This document shows positions 60,380 through 63,321 of a stretch of 63,321 nucleotides of DNA, piece after piece (position 1 is the first letter of the stretch; every line of letters starts with the position of its first letter). This DNA comes from Oligoflexia bacterium. Lineage in GTDB: Bacteria; Bdellovibrionota; UBA1018. The DNA lies in the NCBI GenBank assembly GCA_014376785.1, contig JACMQW010000075.1:1-63321 (forward strand), given 5' to 3'. Made by a program: the position numbers and the translations under genes. Below the pieces are notes generated by a model, which saw only the letters and a program-made list of their open reading frames with translations, did not search any database and was not told where the DNA came from.

Positions 60380-62623
60380 TTAGTTTATTCCTAGGTCTGA
60401 ACAGGTTTTCACAAGAAACTTCTGCGGAACCGCATCTCCATCATCATCAAAACCCAAATTATTCGAAGCGGATCCTAAAATTAAGCACGCGTCTTTGCGC
60501 GCCTGGGGAGAACTTTCAAGCGTCGAACGAATAAGCGGCAATTTGATGGCCTCGTAAAAAGCCTGGAGCTGTTCATCGGTTGCAATATTCACGAATCGAT
60601 ACTGGGAGAAAAGCTTTTCTAAAAAAGAACTTCCGACATCGGAATTTTGAGCGAGGTAGAGAAAACCAATCAGAACTCTGGCTGTCTGAAGAATGTTCGG
60701 CTTTCCTTTGAGGGCTTTTAGAAAGTTCTCTAATTCAGAAGGAGAGAGATGCATGTTGCGAAGAGAGTAGACCATTTCATCAGGTCTTCTTTCGGGTCCA
60801 TGATTTGCTAGGTCTGAAAGTAAGAGTTTCTGATTTTCAATTTTTTGAATGGGTTTGAAAAAGAAGTAACGTTCCAGACCATTGGGTAACTCGTTTTTTG
60901 GATCACGGTAGATGTTCAGTAAAACATCCTCAAGTTCTTGGCTTCCGACGGTGAGAAATCGTAATGCATCCGCAGTCAAGGCAGTCGACCATTGGGAAAC
61001 CGCTTTAAATCGCTGTGCAAGTAAATGCGCAGTTCCTTCATCAGTACTCCCGAGGCGAGCTAGCGCTTGATCACAAGACAGTTGATTCGAGCTATTCATC
61101 GACAATTTACAAAGTGCGGTGAGTCGCTTTAAAAGTTCTAGATCTATCGTCGTAGGATGAAGAGTGGGGGTGGATTCAGAAAAAATTGTAGCAAGCACGA
61201 TGGCGTTATTGACCGTATTCTCTGGATGACTTCGAAAAAAATCGGCAAGTTTTTCCCGAAACTCAGGATAACGGGCTATTCCTATACACCGGAGCGCATT
61301 TGCGATCGACTCATTTGCAAAGTGGAAATTCCGAATTCTTCCGACCACGTCAGAGAAGTTGAGTTCGTTCACTCCATGAGCACCTATTGAGCAGAGAGAA
61401 TCGGCCGTATTCACGGTCATGGAGTCTGCAGCAAATGCTGAAGCGACTCGTTCATGTATTGAATGCACCAGTTCTTCTCTGGAAATCCATCCCATCGTCT
61501 GTGCGAAACGCATCCATTCGAGTCTAGTTTCTGACATCTTCACGCTTTCAATCGCGTCCATGATCGTTTTACGCGCGTTCGAACTCTCTGAAAGCCGTGA
61601 GAAAAGAGAAGCATAATCGCGGTGAATGATTCGCGCGTTTTGCTTTAAGAAATTCTGAATGGATGGCAAGAGCATCAGGAGTTGGTCTCCTCTAAACATC
61701 TTTTCCGCTAGCGCGAGTCTATCGGCCATTGGTTTTTTCCGGTCGAAGAGGGAGCAGATGTCGAGGTGAACGCTGTAATTGGGGTCGCTTGGATCCAGAC
61801 CGCGGCATTGGATGAAGTCTTCACTCTGAATTGAAACTTTTAAAATCTGATTCGGCTTTGAAATCGCATTCGTTTTCTCAGAAACAATTTGGTCGAAGTG
61901 CGCGGTGTAGTCACCTATTTTACTCAAGTAGTCGCGAATCCTTGGACCCTGGACATTTCCCTTCTGACTGGTGGAGGAAAACCCATACAAGTAGGGAATG
62001 CCGATGAATGCCCGCTCCATTTTACTTTTGTTCCATTGACCGAAAACTCCGTAACGGTCTTCACTCACTCTTCGCGCGTCTTCGGGTGTGTAGCCATCCT
62101 GAACAAGGACATCATAGTATTGTTGCTGAGTCCGGTGGTCGCCGTCACGAGTAGCGAGGGTGTTGCAACCGAGTAGATAGACTTCGCGCGGGTGCCGAAG
62201 GATTCCTGAGCAATCCTCCGCACAGCTGTGGTTTTCTAGATCATCAAGGGTAAGCCGGAAGCCGCTCGAGCCGAAAAATTCACCCGCGAAATGTCCAGAG
62301 ATGACATTAATGTCGCACTGGATATTTTTCCGGCAAGCGTCGTCAAACCAAAGAGTCTGATCACCCGAAGAGTCTAGGCCGGTTAGTTCTACAAGGTCCC
62401 AATCTCTAGGATTTAGAGCGGTGATGAACGCCTCTTTTTCGTCGCTGGAATTAATGGTGGTGAAACAAGCAGTGCGTTTTTCTGCATTTTTTATAAAGAT
62501 AGATGCTGGTATGGGGGAGCGGCTCGGATAGGAAGGTTTCGATTTCGCGAAAGCAGCGCCCGTTACCAACGAGGAATAGGAGGCTAGAAGAAGTCCGAGT
62601 TTGAAAATTTCTTTCGCCATCAT
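60380..62623 (-). CDS. Secreted protein, possible caspase-type fold, 747 residues
   Basis: A signal peptide (FKLGLLLASYSSLVTGAAFA) is followed by a domain with CDINVISGHFAGEFFG and, 40 residues on, REVYLLGCNTLATRDG. A His after a hydrophobic strand (His111) and a Cys after the next (Cys153) is the pattern of clan CD cysteine peptidases (caspase, CHAT, gingipain-like). The rest (from about residue 260) is helical with repeat-like pairs, similar to HEAT-like repeats. No known family fits fully, so protease activity is an inference. Its ATG overlaps the lipoprotein gene upstream (ATGA), so the two work as one unit. Confidence 0.7.
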   Translation of the reverse strand: MMAKEIFKLGLLLASYSSLVTGAAFAKSKPSYPSRSPIPASIFIKNAEKRTACFTTINSSDEKEAFITALNPRDWDLVELTGLDSSGDQTLWFDDACRKNIQCDINVISGHFAGEFFGSSGFRLTLDDLENHSCAEDCSGILRHPREVYLLGCNTLATRDGDHRTQQQYYDVLVQDGYTPEDARRVSEDRYGVFGQWNKSKMERAFIGIPYLYGFSSTSQKGNVQGPRIRDYLSKIGDYTAHFDQIVSEKTNAISKPNQILKVSIQSEDFIQCRGLDPSDPNYSVHLDICSLFDRKKPMADRLALAEKMFRGDQLLMLLPSIQNFLKQNARIIHRDYASLFSRLSESSNARKTIMDAIESVKMSETRLEWMRFAQTMGWISREELVHSIHERVASAFAADSMTVNTADSLCSIGAHGVNELNFSDVVGRIRNFHFANESIANALRCIGIARYPEFREKLADFFRSHPENTVNNAIVLATIFSESTPTLHPTTIDLELLKRLTALCKLSMNSSNQLSCDQALARLGSTDEGTAHLLAQRFKAVSQWSTALTADALRFLTVGSQELEDVLLNIYRDPKNELPNGLERYFFFKPIQKIENQKLLLSDLANHGPERRPDEMVYSLRNMHLSPSELENFLKALKGKPNILQTARVLIGFLYLAQNSDVGSSFLEKLFSQYRFVNIATDEQLQAFYEAIKLPLIRSTLESSPQARKDACLILGSASNNLGFDDDGDAVPQKFLVKTCSDLGIN

Positions 62624-63156
62624 AAATTCGCACCATTTCCAGTTTGAAAGCTGGTTTTAAATTTAAAGACGGGTTTGTCTTTTTTTAATAGGACGCAACT
62701 CATATTTATCCATTCGATGGTCGAGACCTCGGGATCGAGAGGGCCTGCAGATCCACCGGTAGAGATGCGGTAAGTAAGGGAGCAGTTGAGAGAGTAATGC
62801 TGATCTTCGGGCGCATTTTCTAAATGCGCGGGGAGTGAGATTTTCGCTTTCGGATGGCGTGCCCCTAGTTTGGAAAATTGCGATAGGTCGACTCTATACT
62901 GGCCGAGAGGTTTTTTATCTTCGTCAGTTAAGAAGAGCCGGGCTGTTCCAAATCGGTTGCGATTCAAGTTCGTATCGATTAGCTCGATACTCAGTTTTGA
63001 TTCAGATGGTTTAAAAAACGCTTCTCCGGAAATCGATGCCGATTCATCGGGAATAAAAACGGGGATCGATGAAATGAGATTTCTATTACCGCAGCCTGCG
63101 ACCATGAGTATCGCGACCAGCGCCGGTGTCATTTTGAAGGAAGAAGTATTTTTCAT
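62620..63156 (-). CDS. Lipoprotein of unknown function paired with the caspase-like gene
   Basis: The 178 residues begin with a lipoprotein signal and a good lipobox (LVAILMVAGC), so the mature protein is lipid-anchored at Cys22. The rest is beta-rich (GEAFFKPSESKLSIELIDTN, QYRVDLSQFSKLGA) and contains a few late cysteines (LNCSLTYR, MSCVLL). No family is recognised. It overlaps the next gene by four bases, which points to a joint function with the caspase-like protein, perhaps as its outer membrane partner or anchor. Confidence 0.8.
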   Translation of the reverse strand: MKNTSSFKMTPALVAILMVAGCGNRNLISSIPVFIPDESASISGEAFFKPSESKLSIELIDTNLNRNRFGTARLFLTDEDKKPLGQYRVDLSQFSKLGARHPKAKISLPAHLENAPEDQHYSLNCSLTYRISTGGSAGPLDPEVSTIEWINMSCVLLKKDKPVFKFKTSFQTGNGANL

Positions 63157-63241
63157 AATGTTCCGGACGCCCTTATTGCTGGGATTCGAGCAGGGTGGTG
63201 CCCGCCCATTCTGAGCAGAGATCGTGCCGGATTTAAAAATG

Positions 63242-63309
63242 CTCTCCGCTCAGTTGAGGGGCGAAAGGGTGTCTAAAGGATAGACAGGCGTCTTGAAAAT
63301 GGCGGAGAG
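63242..63309. repeat. Nested hairpin near the window end
   Basis: An outer stem CTCTCCGC/GCGGAGAG (63242-63249 with 63302-63309) encloses a perfect inner hairpin TGTCTA-AAGGA-TAGACA (63270-63286). On the minus strand it is followed by CATTTTTAAA, so it could end a transcript entering from outside the window, or it may be a leader element of the lipoprotein gene. Confidence 0.45.
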
Positions 63310-63321
63310 GGACGCTCTATC

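Overview
The window looks like a chromosomal segment of a Gram-negative bacterium, most probably from the Bdellovibrionota/Oligoflexia group or another delta-type lineage. This is inferred from gene content: an MglA-type polarity GTPase behind dnaX-recR, LpxC, BamD, FtsQ-FtsA-FtsZ, a rho-DUF1385-prfA-prmC-murA run, many secreted proteins of unknown function, and moderate GC content. I found no insertion sequence, prophage, CRISPR array or rRNA. There is one tRNA (Pro, GGG) and one clear pseudogene, a gamma-glutamyltransferase.

Positions 1-9600: a cut-off secreted protein, a cold-shock protein, a secreted unknown protein, and a minus-strand cluster for arginine catabolism by the succinyltransferase route (class III aminotransferase, M20 deacylase, AstA, AstD). 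Positions 9600-14690: a BatE-like TPR/SH3 protein, BamD and a TPR protein in one overlapping operon, then an M16 peptidase pair (one catalytic, one not). Positions 14730-19350: division genes ftsQ, ftsA and ftsZ, with a terminator and a palindrome-covered promoter before ftsA, then a FabG-like reductase. Positions 19690-27210: a tyrosine-rich small protein, two DksA/TraR-type proteins, a possible structured RNA, an AI-2E-family permease with a beta-barrel candidate, an extreme heptad-repeat protein, and the operon dnaX-recR-mglA-dksA-like.

Positions 27460-43380 are mostly housekeeping: ogt, a GT87-type membrane glycosyltransferase, mltG, rho (with a C-rich leader), DUF1385, prfA, prmC, murA, a HIT protein, a serine-palmitoyltransferase-like enzyme next to a GNAT acyltransferase (possible sphingolipid start), ruvC-ruvA-ruvB and lpxC. 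Positions 43380-50450: an XRE regulator, tRNA-Pro, a PAS-GGDEF protein, an App1-like phosphatase, DedA, the decayed gamma-glutamyltransferase, a possible lysozyme-fold protein and an M4 metalloprotease. Positions 50446-55272: a minus-strand lipid operon (acyl-CoA dehydrogenase, MFS exporter, acyltransferase, degenerate SDR). Positions 55490-63321: a Prc/Tsp protease, small membrane proteins, a degenerate HD-like protein, a long coiled-coil protein, and a lipoprotein followed by a secreted protein with a possible caspase-type His/Cys pair.

The main themes are envelope growth and remodelling (FtsQAZ, MurA, MltG, LpxC, BamD, M16, Prc), DNA repair and replication (DnaX, RecR, RuvABC, Ogt), use of scavenged amino acids and lipids (AST cluster, acyl-CoA dehydrogenase operon, App1), and cell polarity or signalling (MglA, GGDEF). 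No single region is an obvious new defence or mobile system. The best candidates for new biology are the caspase-like secreted pair, the SPT/GNAT pair, the lipid operon with its degenerate SDR, the M20-containing AST cluster and the unassigned structured RNA.
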